NCBI GenBank assembly: GCA_017465565.1
Contig: JAFTWA010000059.1
Location: 1 to 64,000, forward strand
Origin: Tyzzerella sp.
GTDB lineage: Bacteria > Bacillota > Clostridia > Lachnospirales > Lachnospiraceae
Reading direction: 5' to 3'
Length of the DNA: 64,000 nucleotides
The stretch's first letter is position 1; every line of letters begins with the position of its first letter. Positions 8,660 to 17,564 of this stretch are shown here, piece after piece. Below the pieces are notes generated by a model. The model saw nothing but the letters and a program-made list of their open reading frames with translations. It searched no databases and had not been told where the DNA came from. The position numbers and the translations under genes are program-made.

Positions 8660-10006
8660 TTATAAAGCATTTACGAACTCTTTAAACTTATCTCCACGTT
8701 CTTCGTAATTCTTAAACATGCCCCAGCTTGCACAGGCAGGTGACAGTAACACTGCATCTCCTGGCTCAGAAAGCTCTGAACAAACCTTTACGGCTTCTTC
8801 CAGAGACTCTGTCATGATAATCTCCTCAAAGCCAACATTTCTTGCAGCCTGGGCAATCTTCTCTTTTGTCTGGCCAAGTAATACCAATTTTTTTACCTTT
8901 CCATCAAACGCTTCAATCCACTCTTCATATTCCGAATCCTTATCGTAGCCGCCACCGATAAGGTATGTCTTGCGGTTCATTGCCTGAATACCCTTAATAG
9001 CCGCATCCGGATTCGTTCCCTTGGAGTCATTGTAGTAAGCTACCCCATTCTTTTCGCAGACGAACTCAATGCGGTGTGCAACACCTGCAAATTCCTTGAT
9101 TGTCTTACGAATCACATCCATAGAAACACCGTAGGCTGCTGCCATGGCAGACGCCGCCATTACATTTTCATAATTGTGTGTTCCCAATAATTTGAGTTCG
9201 CTCACATGGCAAAGCACTACCTCTTCACCATCTTTATATATAATATTTCCATTATCCAAATAAATGCCTTTTTCTAATTTACGCTGGCTGCTGAAATATA
9301 GAACCTTCGCTTTTAAAGTTTCACCGAACTTGCGAGTCACTTCATCTTCATAATTGAGTACACAAGTATCCTCTTCTGTCTGGTTCTTTGCAACATCTTC
9401 CTTCGCTGCAATATAAGCTTCCATCGTATGATGACGGTTCAAATGGTCTGGTGTAATATTCAGAATCGCGCTCACTCTAGGCTTAAATGCATGAATCGTT
9501 TCCAATTGGAAGCTGCTTACCTCCGCTACTGCCACACTTTTTTCATTCATATTGAGCGCCTCTGTTGTATATGGATTTCCAATATTTCCAACCACAAATA
9601 CACTTTCTGTGTGATTCTTCATAATCTCACCGAGAAGCGCAGTTGTAGTAGTCTTTCCATTTGTACCTGTAATTGCAAGCACATCACCTTTACCATATGT
9701 ATATGCCAGCTCAATTTCACCCCAAATCGGAATGCCCATTTCTCTCATCTTATTTACAACTGGGAGGTCCGTTGGAACACCTGGACTCATAACAACCAAA
9801 TCCAAGGTTTTCATCACTTCTTCCGGAAGCTCCCCAAGTAAAATTTCGACCTTTGTTCCTTCTCCGAGCTGCGCTTTCATGTTTTCAGGATCAAGAGAAG
9901 TATTTCCATCATAGAGAATGACGTCTTTTCCCACCTGCTCTAACAAACGGCTTGCGCCTATTCCACTGACTCCCGAACCAAAAACAAGCACCTTTTGATT
10001 ATTCAT
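8660..10006 (-). CDS. murD: UDP-N-acetylmuramoyl-L-alanine--D-glutamate ligase
   Basis: Mur ligase adding D-Glu to UDP-MurNAc-L-Ala in the cytoplasm. The N-terminal Rossmann-like domain begins VLVFGSGVSGIGASRLL; the ATP-binding loop is TGTNGKTTT near residue 115; central motifs include ITPDHLNRH and NDSKGTNPDA near 320; the C-terminal domain ends with LLSPACASWGMFKNYEERG, a MurD hallmark. Length 448 is typical. AGGAGG lies upstream of the ATG, and the gene follows mraY by 27 bases. murE and murF are not in this cluster. Confidence 0.97.
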   Translation of the reverse strand: MNNQKVLVFGSGVSGIGASRLLEQVGKDVILYDGNTSLDPENMKAQLGEGTKVEILLGELPEEVMKTLDLVVMSPGVPTDLPVVNKMREMGIPIWGEIELAYTYGKGDVLAITGTNGKTTTTALLGEIMKNHTESVFVVGNIGNPYTTEALNMNEKSVAVAEVSSFQLETIHAFKPRVSAILNITPDHLNRHHTMEAYIAAKEDVAKNQTEEDTCVLNYEDEVTRKFGETLKAKVLYFSSQRKLEKGIYLDNGNIIYKDGEEVVLCHVSELKLLGTHNYENVMAASAMAAAYGVSMDVIRKTIKEFAGVAHRIEFVCEKNGVAYYNDSKGTNPDAAIKGIQAMNRKTYLIGGGYDKDSEYEEWIEAFDGKVKKLVLLGQTKEKIAQAARNVGFEEIIMTESLEEAVKVCSELSEPGDAVLLSPACASWGMFKNYEERGDKFKEFVNAL

Positions 10007-10033
10007 ACCCTTAAGTTCCTCCTAGTTTTCTTC

Positions 10034-10990
10034 CTATAATGCCATCAAGGCAATCAGACAAAGAATTGCTGTAATAATAGAAAATACAGCTACCACTCTT
10101 GTCTCTGACCAGCCAGAAAGCTCAAAGTGATGATGGATTGGCGCCATTTTAAAAATACGCTTTCCACCCGTTTTCTTATAATATGTTACCTGAATCATAA
10201 CTGATAATACTTCTATCAAGTAAATAAGCCCCACAATCACAATAAATAATGGCATTTGCAGCATGTATGCTGTGGACGCTACAAATCCACCGAGTGCAAG
10301 AGAACCGGTATCTCCCATAAATACACTTGCAGGATATACGTTGAATAATAAAAATCCAAGCAAAGCACCTACAACTGCACAGGTAATTGGTTCAATACCA
10401 CTCTTTGTTCCGATTGCAACGACTGTAAAAAAGGTTGCAACAAGAACAGTTACGCTGGAAGCAAGGCCGTCAAGACCATCTGTGAAGTTTACACCATTTA
10501 CTGTTCCAATAATTACAATAAACATGAGTGGAATTGCAAGAATTCCCCAATCAATGTACTGGCCGCCTGAAAAAGGAATCAGCCATGTAAGCGGCACCTC
10601 TGTGAATCTCACCATATAAAATGCAAAAACAGCCGTCACAAGAATCTGGAGTGCCATCTTCTGTTTTGGATACAATCCGTCTGAACGTTTCATAACAACC
10701 TTCAGATAATCATCCAAAAATCCAATTAATCCAAAGCCCAATGTCACGAATAAAATCGGAATAATCTTCGGATAATCTTTGATGTAAAACACAGAAGTAA
10801 GTGCGATACTTCCTAAAATAATGACTCCACCCATTGTAGGAGTACCTGCTTTTTTCAAATGTGACTGTACGCCTTCTTCACGTTCTGTCTGCCCCATCTT
10901 AAGCTTTCTGAGAATCGGAATCACCACCGGTCCCATAATTGCACTGAGTGCAAACGCGATTAAAACAGGCACAAAAATTCTATAGTCCAT
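10034..10990 (-). CDS. mraY: phospho-N-acetylmuramoyl-pentapeptide transferase
   Basis: Membrane enzyme that makes lipid I from UDP-MurNAc-pentapeptide and undecaprenyl phosphate. About ten membrane segments. Conserved motifs: GTPTMGG near residue 50, FLDDYLK with the catalytic Asp pair near 90, NGVNFTDGLDGL near 165, and the cytoplasmic APIHHHFE near the end. Length 318 fits the family. GAGGTG four bases before the ATG supports the start. Standard place between spoVD-like PBP and murD. Confidence 0.97.
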   Translation of the reverse strand: MDYRIFVPVLIAFALSAIMGPVVIPILRKLKMGQTEREEGVQSHLKKAGTPTMGGVIILGSIALTSVFYIKDYPKIIPILFVTLGFGLIGFLDDYLKVVMKRSDGLYPKQKMALQILVTAVFAFYMVRFTEVPLTWLIPFSGGQYIDWGILAIPLMFIVIIGTVNGVNFTDGLDGLASSVTVLVATFFTVVAIGTKSGIEPITCAVVGALLGFLLFNVYPASVFMGDTGSLALGGFVASTAYMLQMPLFIVIVGLIYLIEVLSVMIQVTYYKKTGGKRIFKMAPIHHHFELSGWSETRVVAVFSIITAILCLIALMAL

Positions 10991-11045
10991 AAAACACCTC
11001 TTTATCTCTTTTGTTAGTTTCTCTTTAACCTTATATAGTATACAA

Positions 11046-12779
11046 CTATTCGCTCACCTTTTCAATCCCCAGATATGGAAGGATATTTTCAAAAATGGTT
11101 CGGACTACTGGAGCCGCAATGGTTCCTCCATAGTAAATTCCCTGCGGATTGTGGATAACAACAAGCGCCAGCACCTTTGGATCGTCTGCAGGTGCAAATC
11201 CGATAAACGAAGAAATGTACTTATTCGCACTTCTCGGCAGCGTCTGGGATGTGGCTGTTTTTCCGCCAATCTCATAGCCTTCAATATAAGCCTTCGAGCC
11301 GCTTCCTTCCGAAATCACGCTCTCGAGCAGCATCTGCATTGTTTCTGAGGTTTCATTCGAAACAATATTTTTTTCTTCTTTGTATGTAAATGTTTTTACG
11401 GTTTCTCCCTCTGCGTCCATTACTCTGACACCAAGGTGAGGCGTCACTCTGGTTCCACCATTTACAAACGAACTTACCATGGTCGCCAGTTGAATCGGTG
11501 TAATCTGAAAGGACTGCCCAAAGGTCATGGTAGCCAGCTCTACCTGACCCACATTTTCCTGTTTATGCATGATGGTGCCGGCCTCTCCCGGCAGGTCCAC
11601 ACCCGTTTTATTCATCAACCCAAATTCCTTAAAATATTTATAAAATTTTTCCACACCCAGCTCTAAGCCGATATCCATAAACACTGGATTGCATGAATTC
11701 TGAATTCCTTCCACAAAGGTTTCTGAGCCATGCCCGCCAACTTTGTGACAGCGGATTCTCCGGTCCTCCACAATCCGGTATCCCGGACAAAAAAACGCAT
11801 CATTCAGCTCCAGCGTTCCTGCTTCTAAACACGCCGCTGTTGTAAATGTTTTAAAAGTAGAGCCTGGCTCATAGGTATCGTTGATGCAGCTATTTCTCCA
11901 CATTTGATTCAGCAAATCCTGCTTCTCCTCATCATCCACCGGCTCCTCAGTGAGCTGCAGCGGCTCCAGAGAAAATGGCTCGTTGAGGTTAAATTCGGGC
12001 ACATTTACCATCGCCATAATTTCCCCATTCTGAGGATTCATAAGCAAAACCGATACTTTATCCGCCTGCTTTTCTTCCATTACCTTTTCCGCCATCTGCT
12101 GTGCGTACATCTGAATATTATAGTCTATGCTGATTTGAAGTGTGTTGCCAGGAATTGCCTCTACTCTATCTTCCGCAATGCCTTCTAATTCAATTCCTCT
12201 GGCATCCGTTGTTGTTAATATTGTTCCATTCTGGCCCTTCAAATAATCCTCGTATTTTACTTCCAATCCGATAATTCCCTGATTATCCCCGCCAGTAAAT
12301 CCCAGCACCTTTGAAGCCAATTCATTATATGGATAATATCTTTTATAGTCCTCATCTACCTTGACTCCATCTAATTCATATTCACGGATACGGTCACCGA
12401 TTGCCTTATCTACGTTGGTTTTAATTTTTTCACGCGAAGACACTTTTTCCACCTTTTGCCGAATAGTCATTTCGTCCATCTCAAGTTCTTCCGAGAGAAC
12501 CTTGATAACCGTTTCTGCATCCGTTATCTGGCTGTGAATGACAGAAATGGTACAGACCGTCTTATTCGTCGCAAGCACCACGCCATTTGCATCTATGATT
12601 TCTCCGCGCGCCGCTTTGATTTCCCTCTCTCTTTCATGAAGCTGCTCCGCCTTTTCCTGATAATATTCAGCTTCAAATATCATTAAATACGCAAGTCTTC
12701 CAATGAGACCAATTAACAGCACAATTGCAACGGAAAATACAATGAGTACTTTCCGTCTGTTATACGTTTTGTTTTTCAT
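11046..12779 (-). CDS. class B penicillin-binding protein, SpoVD-like, with KTA motif
   Basis: Septal or cortex transpeptidase anchored by one N-terminal membrane segment (residues about 10-32), then a dimerisation domain and a transpeptidase domain. The active site reads STFK in YEPGSTFKTF and SCN in IQNSCNPVF, but the third motif is KTA (GGKTATSQT) rather than the usual KTG; I checked the bases and the change is in the DNA. Length 577; no PASTA repeats, unlike Bacillus SpoVD. By position, second PBP after ftsL and before mraY, it matches spoVD. Its ribosome binding site lies within a hairpin. Confidence 0.88.
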   Translation of the reverse strand: MKNKTYNRRKVLIVFSVAIVLLIGLIGRLAYLMIFEAEYYQEKAEQLHEREREIKAARGEIIDANGVVLATNKTVCTISVIHSQITDAETVIKVLSEELEMDEMTIRQKVEKVSSREKIKTNVDKAIGDRIREYELDGVKVDEDYKRYYPYNELASKVLGFTGGDNQGIIGLEVKYEDYLKGQNGTILTTTDARGIELEGIAEDRVEAIPGNTLQISIDYNIQMYAQQMAEKVMEEKQADKVSVLLMNPQNGEIMAMVNVPEFNLNEPFSLEPLQLTEEPVDDEEKQDLLNQMWRNSCINDTYEPGSTFKTFTTAACLEAGTLELNDAFFCPGYRIVEDRRIRCHKVGGHGSETFVEGIQNSCNPVFMDIGLELGVEKFYKYFKEFGLMNKTGVDLPGEAGTIMHKQENVGQVELATMTFGQSFQITPIQLATMVSSFVNGGTRVTPHLGVRVMDAEGETVKTFTYKEEKNIVSNETSETMQMLLESVISEGSGSKAYIEGYEIGGKTATSQTLPRSANKYISSFIGFAPADDPKVLALVVIHNPQGIYYGGTIAAPVVRTIFENILPYLGIEKVSE

Positions 12780-12831
12780 AAAAAAACCTCATAAAAGTGT
12801 TGTTATACTTTATGTACACTTTTATGAGGTT
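12780..12831 (-). promoter_or_regulatory. terminator-like hairpin that includes the Shine-Dalgarno of the second PBP
   Basis: Two perfect 16-base complementary arms (12816-12831 and 12785-12800) enclose a 15-base loop. Seven T residues follow on the minus strand, then immediately the ATG of the downstream PBP. The GAGG that must serve as ribosome binding site is in the 3' arm. The structure can act as terminator and as a block to translation, so it should lower expression of the SpoVD-like PBP relative to the first PBP. Confidence 0.7.
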
Positions 12832-12838
12832 ATTCACT

Positions 12839-14728
12839 TTATTCTGTTACAGGTTCTTCCACCGTCTGTGTCTTTGTAATATCCAGATATGGGAATGCTT
12901 CTGTCATAATATTCTTTGCCAAATCTCTTACATAAGCACTATTCGACTGATCATCCACATTTGGCTCATCAATTACAACATAGACAAGTACTTCCGGATT
13001 CTCCACTGGCGCAAAGCCCATAAACGACAGCAAATACTTTCCATTTCCACGTGGAAGTTTTTCAGCTGTACCTGTTTTAGCCCCTATTTCATAGCCTTCT
13101 ACCTGCGCTCCCTTTCCAGTACCCGATGTCATCGTCTGAAGCATATATTTTTTTAACATTTCACTAGTCTCTGCGGAAATTGTTTTCTTCAATAGCACTG
13201 GCGAAATATTATCTAACACATTACCATTTTCATCCTGAATCTGTTTTACCACATGTGGCTCATAATAATAACCACCATTAATTAAAGACGAAAATCCTGC
13301 TATCATTTGGGTCGCAGTAACATTAAATCCCTGCCCAAACGAACTGGTTGCAAGTTCCAAAGGCCCCATATTTTCTGGACTAAAAACCAGACCCTCTGTG
13401 GCCGCTTCCCCTGGCAAATCAATTCCTGTTTTCTGCCCAAATCCAAAAATCGTCTGATATTTACACATTTCATCTGCCCCAAGAGAGGCCGCGATATTCA
13501 TCATTACCACGTTGCACGAATTGGCGATACCATCACTCAGCGTCTGCATACCATGTCCGCTGCGTTTATGACAGTGAATTGGCTTTGTGCCTTCAATAAC
13601 AACCTTAGAACCAGTACAATTATAAACTTCGTTGCCATTCAAGGTTCCATTTTCCAAACCAATCGCCATTGCAAACGGTTTAATCGTAGAACCTGGTTCG
13701 TAAGTGTCACTTACACAGAAATTCTTCCAGAGCGCATTCAGATTTTCCAAAAATTCCTCATCGGACATTGCCTCAATCGCCTCTTCTGAATAGTAAGCCG
13801 ACAAATCTCTTGGATTATTCAAATCATAGTTTGGATAAGAAGCTTCTGCCAGAATCTCCCCAGTATTTGGGTCTGCAATAATGACAGCCGTATTCTTACT
13901 TCCAGGCCCCTGTGTCACTTCATTTTTATGCTCCTCATTAAACTGCAAAATATATTTTTCCACAATACTCTGCAGCGTAATATCAATTGTCGACACGACT
14001 GTATCCCCATTCACAGCCGCCTTCACCGTACGTTCCAAGTTCGAATCCGAATCCAGATATCCATACTCTCTTCCGTCTGTGCCATTTAAAATCGAATTGT
14101 AAGATGCTTCCAGGCCACCATTTCCTACATTTCCCGCAACGGTAAATCCGATGACATCTGATGCCAGGCTATTGTATGGGTACGTACGCTCATAATCCTC
14201 TTCCAGCCAGAGGCAGGAAATGTAAGGATAATTTTCCTCATCCTTCTCCAGCTCCACAAATTTCTGTGCTGTATCATAGCTTATCTTTTTCGTGAGAATA
14301 CAGTAGCGGCTCGATGGCTTTTCCTCGATAATCTCGTCAATGACATCCTCATCAATTCCAAAGCAGAGCTCCACTGCCTCTTTTACCTGGTCAATTGTAT
14401 CCTCTCTTTCTTCTTCGTCGTCGCCCGACAGCATGACATATGCATCCAGAATGACGTTGTATACACGCTCACTCGTAGCAATTACGGTACCATTCCTGTC
14501 TAAAATATCGCCCCGCCTAAACGGAATCGTGCGGCTATTATATTGCTGCTGATTCAGTACGATTTTTGTATATTTTTCACCATTTTCTGCATTAATATAA
14601 GTAATTCTCCCAATCAAGAAAACAAAAGCTAGTACGATTGCCACAAACAACATTACTAGCTTTTTTTGCATCTTTCTAGGAAATTTTCGTCTTGCAGATT
14701 TTTTCTTTTCTTGCTTTACCTGAGACAT
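12839..14728 (-). CDS. class B penicillin-binding protein, FtsI/PbpB-like
   Basis: Septal D,D-transpeptidase. Basic N-terminus, one membrane anchor at about residues 25-45, a dimerisation domain starting NSRTIPFRRGDILDRNGT, then the transpeptidase domain with STIK (YEPGSTIKPF), SCN (IANSCNVVM) and KTG (GAKTGTAEK). Length 629; no PASTA domains. AAAGGGGAAG precedes the ATG by about seven bases. Directly after ftsL, the pbpB/ftsI position. Compared with the next PBP it keeps the canonical third motif, which suggests this is the main division enzyme. Confidence 0.92.
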   Translation of the reverse strand: MSQVKQEKKKSARRKFPRKMQKKLVMLFVAIVLAFVFLIGRITYINAENGEKYTKIVLNQQQYNSRTIPFRRGDILDRNGTVIATSERVYNVILDAYVMLSGDDEEEREDTIDQVKEAVELCFGIDEDVIDEIIEEKPSSRYCILTKKISYDTAQKFVELEKDEENYPYISCLWLEEDYERTYPYNSLASDVIGFTVAGNVGNGGLEASYNSILNGTDGREYGYLDSDSNLERTVKAAVNGDTVVSTIDITLQSIVEKYILQFNEEHKNEVTQGPGSKNTAVIIADPNTGEILAEASYPNYDLNNPRDLSAYYSEEAIEAMSDEEFLENLNALWKNFCVSDTYEPGSTIKPFAMAIGLENGTLNGNEVYNCTGSKVVIEGTKPIHCHKRSGHGMQTLSDGIANSCNVVMMNIAASLGADEMCKYQTIFGFGQKTGIDLPGEAATEGLVFSPENMGPLELATSSFGQGFNVTATQMIAGFSSLINGGYYYEPHVVKQIQDENGNVLDNISPVLLKKTISAETSEMLKKYMLQTMTSGTGKGAQVEGYEIGAKTGTAEKLPRGNGKYLLSFMGFAPVENPEVLVYVVIDEPNVDDQSNSAYVRDLAKNIMTEAFPYLDITKTQTVEEPVTE

Positions 14729-14743
14729 TCATCTTCCCCTTTA

Positions 14744-15211
14744 TTATTCTACATCGTCTGAGCTTGCTAAAATTCCGCTTTTCGGAATTGCTTCGTACTG
14801 CGCAATAGCATTGCTTGTCGGACTCTTATATGTAATAATTTGTTCCGGTGCTGCATATACCATACCAAGACGGTTCATTGCTATATCACGTACTTCCTCC
14901 AGATTCATAGAATTCATGATTACATTATATTTTGTTGTATTTGCTTCCTTCGCGTCCGCTAACTCCTGCTGCAAAGAAGTAATGTGCTTTGAGCGGTTTG
15001 TTATTTCTGATTGTAATTGCAGATACTGCACACAGGCAAACAGAACCACAACAGCTGCAACAGCAAGAAATGCCACATACCCCTTGTTCATATGCAAAGC
15101 ATTACTACGATTTTTGCGGACACGCTGGCTGACTTCTTTTGGCTGCTGTGCAGGTACCTTTGTTACGGTCTGTTCTTTGCGCACAACATTGCCATGAACA
15201 TATGCTGCCAT
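14744..15211 (-). CDS. ftsL: cell division protein FtsL-like
   Basis: Small bitopic protein: about 45 cytoplasmic residues rich in Lys and Arg, one membrane segment GYVAFLAVAAVVVLFACVQY, then a coiled coil (LQLQSEITNRSKHITSLQQE) of leucine-zipper type. This layout and the place between rsmH and the first PBP identify it as FtsL, partner of DivIB and DivIC. Start chosen at ATG 15211 (MAAYVHGN, 155 residues) with GGGAG eight bases upstream; the longer frame begins with GTG inside that site. Confidence 0.85.
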   Translation of the reverse strand: MAAYVHGNVVRKEQTVTKVPAQQPKEVSQRVRKNRSNALHMNKGYVAFLAVAAVVVLFACVQYLQLQSEITNRSKHITSLQQELADAKEANTTKYNVIMNSMNLEEVRDIAMNRLGMVYAAPEQIITYKSPTSNAIAQYEAIPKSGILASSDDVE

Positions 15212-15259
15212 CGGTATCACTCCCTTATTTAATTATCATACTCACCTTTAAAAGACCCT

Positions 15260-16195
15260 TTATCCGCGCTCAAAGATACGAAGCTTTGCGCTCTTTGAAC
15301 GGCTATTTTCTTCCAGTTCCCCTTCACTTGGAAGAATTGGTTTCTTAGTAATTATTTTACCCTTTGGTTCATTTCCGCAGACACACACTGGGAAATGGCT
15401 TGGACATGTGCAAGGATTCTCAGCCTTTCTGAAAATCGTTTTCACAATTCTGTCCTCTAATGAATGGAAGGTGATAATGCAAATCCTTCCGTCCTTATTT
15501 AACAAATCAATCATGTCATCTAAGTTTTCTCTGAGTACTTCCAGCTCCCTGTTTAATTCGATTCGAATTGCCTGGAAGGTTCTCTTTGCAGGATGGCCTG
15601 CAGTCTTTTGAAACTTCATTGGTATGGCACGTTTGATAATTTCAATCAATTGTCCAGTAGTTTCGATAGGACCCTTTTCGCGCTCCATCACAATATGCTT
15701 TGCGATATTCTTCGCGAATTTATCTTCCCCATAGTCGCGAATGATGCGAAAAAGATCCATCTCACTATAGTCATTGACGATGTCCCTGGCTGTCATCTTC
15801 TGACGTCTATCCATTCTCATATCCAGTGGAGCATCTACCCGATAGGAGAATCCCCTCTCTGCCGTATCTAACTGATAAGATGATACGCCCAGATCGAGTA
15901 CGATCCCATCTACTTTGTCAATGCCTAATTCTTGAAGCCGCAACTTCATATCACAATAGTTGCTTCGGACTATTGTAACTCTCTCCCCGAAGTCGCGCAG
16001 GCGGACACCCGCAGCCTCGATTGCTGCTTCGTCCTGATCTATACCTATAAATCTCCCCTTGTTACTTAACCGCGCACACACCTCATAAGCATGCCCGCCA
16101 CCACCAAGCGTTCCATCTACGTAAATGCCATCTGGCTTGATGTTCAGACCATCTACGGTCTCTTCTAATAACACTGACGTGTGCTTAAATACCAT
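15260..16195 (-). CDS. rsmH: 16S rRNA (cytosine1402-N4)-methyltransferase
   Basis: SAM-dependent methyltransferase (old name MraW) acting on C1402 of 16S rRNA. Motifs: [10 protein letters not shown] at the N-terminus, the SAM-binding [41 protein letters not shown], and [10 protein letters not shown]. The C-terminus keeps [14 protein letters not shown]. Start set at ATG 16195 (MVFKHTS, 311 residues) because GGAGG is five bases upstream; the longer frame starts six codons earlier without one. It lies 32 bases after mraZ. Confidence 0.97.
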   Translation of the reverse strand: MVFKHTSVLLEETVDGLNIKPDGIYVDGTLGGGGHAYEVCARLSNKGRFIGIDQDEAAIEAAGVRLRDFGERVTIVRSNYCDMKLRLQELGIDKVDGIVLDLGVSSYQLDTAERGFSYRVDAPLDMRMDRRQKMTARDIVNDYSEMDLFRIIRDYGEDKFAKNIAKHIVMEREKGPIETTGQLIEIIKRAIPMKFQKTAGHPAKRTFQAIRIELNRELEVLRENLDDMIDLLNKDGRICIITFHSLEDRIVKTIFRKAENPCTCPSHFPVCVCGNEPKGKIITKKPILPSEGELEENSRSKSAKLRIFERG

Positions 16196-16227
16196 AAATA
16201 CCTCCAAATCCAAATGTAGCTAAAGAA

Positions 16228-16674
16228 CTAAATTCCAAGCCCCAATTCTTCCATCTGGCTTGCGATATCATCCATGTTTTCTTCTACAGCAGCATTATTT
16301 TCATCCCATTTTGCCTTGTCCCAAATTTCAACTCGGTCCAGCACCCCTACTAGAACGACTTCTTTTTCTAACCCGGCAAAACTTCTGAGGGCTGAAGAGA
16401 TCAAAACTCTGCCTTGTTTGTCAAGGCCGCCATCCACTGCGCTTCCTAAAAAGAAACGTGTAAATGTTCTGGCGTTTTTGTTGGTAAGTGGTAAGGTTCT
16501 TAGTTTCCCTTCGAAGATTTTCCATTCATTGTTTGGATACAGGAATAAACAACCATCTAATCCTTTCGTGATAACAAAATCTTCCCCAAGAATATCACGA
16601 AATTTAGAAGGGATAATTAATCTGCCCTTCGGATCAATACTATGATTAAATTCACCTGTCAACAATGAGTTCAC
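16228..16674 (-). CDS. mraZ: transcriptional regulator MraZ
   Basis: AbrB/SpoVT-like DNA-binding protein that represses the dcw operon. Two MraZ domains are visible: SIDPKGRLIIPSKFR at residues 11-25 and GLDKQGRVLISSALR about 50 residues later, both with the D-x-x-G-R signature. Length 148 is typical. It is the first gene of the dcw operon, and six boxes of the expected operator type lie immediately upstream, so autoregulation is likely. Confidence 0.97.
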   Translation of the reverse strand: MNSLLTGEFNHSIDPKGRLIIPSKFRDILGEDFVITKGLDGCLFLYPNNEWKIFEGKLRTLPLTNKNARTFTRFFLGSAVDGGLDKQGRVLISSALRSFAGLEKEVVLVGVLDRVEIWDKAKWDENNAAVEENMDDIASQMEELGLGI

Positions 16675-16693
16675 CTTCTTTCGAAATGGGTTG

Positions 16694-16758
16694 CCACTTT
16701 CGCCCCATTTTCATCCACTTTTCACCACAATCTACCACTTGAAATCATTGTAAACCAC
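16694..16758 (-). promoter_or_regulatory. MraZ operator: tandem GTGG boxes
   Basis: On the minus strand (A)AGTGG or close variants recur with a 10-11 base period: GTGG at 16758-16755, 16738-16735, 16728-16725, 16718-16715, ATGG at 16708-16705, and GTGG at 16697-16694, with one step empty. MraZ is known to bind such direct repeats with about ten-base spacing. The farthest box lies in the spacer of the promoter and the others lie just downstream, fit for repression. Confidence 0.8.
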
Positions 16759-16775
16759 TTTCTATGCTATTTCAA
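16747..16775 (-). promoter_or_regulatory. sigma-A promoter of mraZ and the dcw operon
   Basis: Minus strand TTGAAA (16775-16770), 17-base spacer, TACAAT (16752-16747). It lies about 70 bases before the mraZ ATG and overlaps the outermost MraZ box. Both hexamers match consensus in at least four positions. Confidence 0.75.
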
Positions 16776-16902
16776 GAGGAAATTTTATGAATTTGAAAAT
16801 TTTTTCACAAAAATTATGCTGTGGCTTAGGGAAATTTTCCATATGCAACTTTTTTCAAACTCTACGGATGAAAAATCCTTGTTTTTCACCCATTTTTACA
16901 GT

Positions 16903-17008
16903 TTTTCAAACATTTTTTTCTTTATAAAAAATAATGTTGTCATTCTGCTAACGATTATGCCCAAACTGTTAGCATAGCAAGCATGTTTTTTTGTATATGG
17001 AAAACCCT
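16903..17008 (-). repeat. intergenic repeat, copy A
   Basis: About 105 bases with clear similarity to the reverse complement of 18826-18932. Shared blocks include CTTTAT, TGCTAAC-N15-GTTAGCA (16945-16973) and TATATGGAAAA at one end. The 7-base arms and the 15-base spacing are identical in both copies while the spacer differs, so the arms look selected. It lies between the terminator of the 17104..17478 gene and the mraZ promoter. Confidence 0.7.
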
Positions 17009-17062
17009 CCGTTCCACCTTGTTGAAAACCAAGTTCAACAGGAACTTCCCGATATTTGCAAC

Positions 17063-17089
17063 AAAAAAAGAACCTCGTCTCCGAGATTC
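17063..17089 (-). terminator. intrinsic terminator after the STDGT-repeat protein gene
   Basis: Minus strand GAATCTCG, loop GAGA, CGAGGTTC (one G-T pair), then seven T residues, 15 bases past the stop codon. It separates the ftsW-paralogue transcript from the dcw operon. Confidence 0.8.
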
Positions 17090-17103
17090 TTTCGTATTTG
17101 TTT

Positions 17104-17478
17104 TTATTCTGCATCATCTGCTGCTTCTGTATCATCTGTAGTTTCTGCATTATCTGTACTTTCTGTACCATCTGTACTCTCTGTACCATCTGTACTTTCT
17201 GTACCATCTGTACTTTCTACATCATCTGTAGATTCTATAGTCTCTGTGCTAAGTGATGCCGCATATTCGTCGATTGCATTGAAATCTGCTTCCACATTAA
17301 GACGTGGCTGATTTTCAATATAGTATGTAACTCCTGAATATCCAACCCATCCAATCACTGCCACACACACAACACCTGTAACTATGTTGCGGATGAGACG
17401 TGCTCTTTTTTCTTTTTTCATGGTTTGTTTACGATTAGCTTTCGCTTCTTTATATTTTGCTACTTTTTCTTGACTCAT
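17104..17478 (-). CDS. single-pass membrane protein with acidic STDGTE repeat tail
   Basis: Unrecognised protein of 124 residues. A lysine-rich cytoplasmic N-terminus (about residues 1-28) is followed by one membrane segment (NIVTGVVCVAVIGWVGYSGV) and an outside tail of about 70 residues that ends in six-residue acidic repeats of the type ESTDGT. The start is ATG 17478 (MSQEKVAKYK), 11 bases after GGAGG; an upstream TTG only two bases from that site is unlikely. It follows the FtsW paralogue by about 85 bases and ends in a terminator, so the two probably form one transcript. A role in envelope growth is a guess from context only. Confidence 0.75.
   Translation of the reverse strand: MSQEKVAKYKEAKANRKQTMKKEKRARLIRNIVTGVVCVAVIGWVGYSGVTYYIENQPRLNVEADFNAIDEYAASLSTETIESTDDVESTDGTESTDGTESTDGTESTDNAETTDDTEAADDAE
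17158..17229. repeat. four 18-bp tandem repeats inside the membrane protein gene
   Basis: Four consecutive 18-base units (starting at 17158, 17176, 17194 and 17212) related to ACTTTCTGTACCATCTGT, differing at 1-3 positions. They encode the in-frame six-residue repeat and are a likely place for slippage and length change between strains. Confidence 0.85.
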
Positions 17479-17564
17479 TTCAATCAAATCCTCCGTTTCT
17501 GTATGACATCTATAATACCACTATCCCCGCCAGATGTCGAGTTAATTCACAAAATTATTACATT

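Noticed and set aside
16896-17207. Minus-strand frame with VQMVQK repeats
   Set aside because: It is the out-of-frame reading of the 18-bp repeats in the 17104..17478 gene and runs over the terminator.
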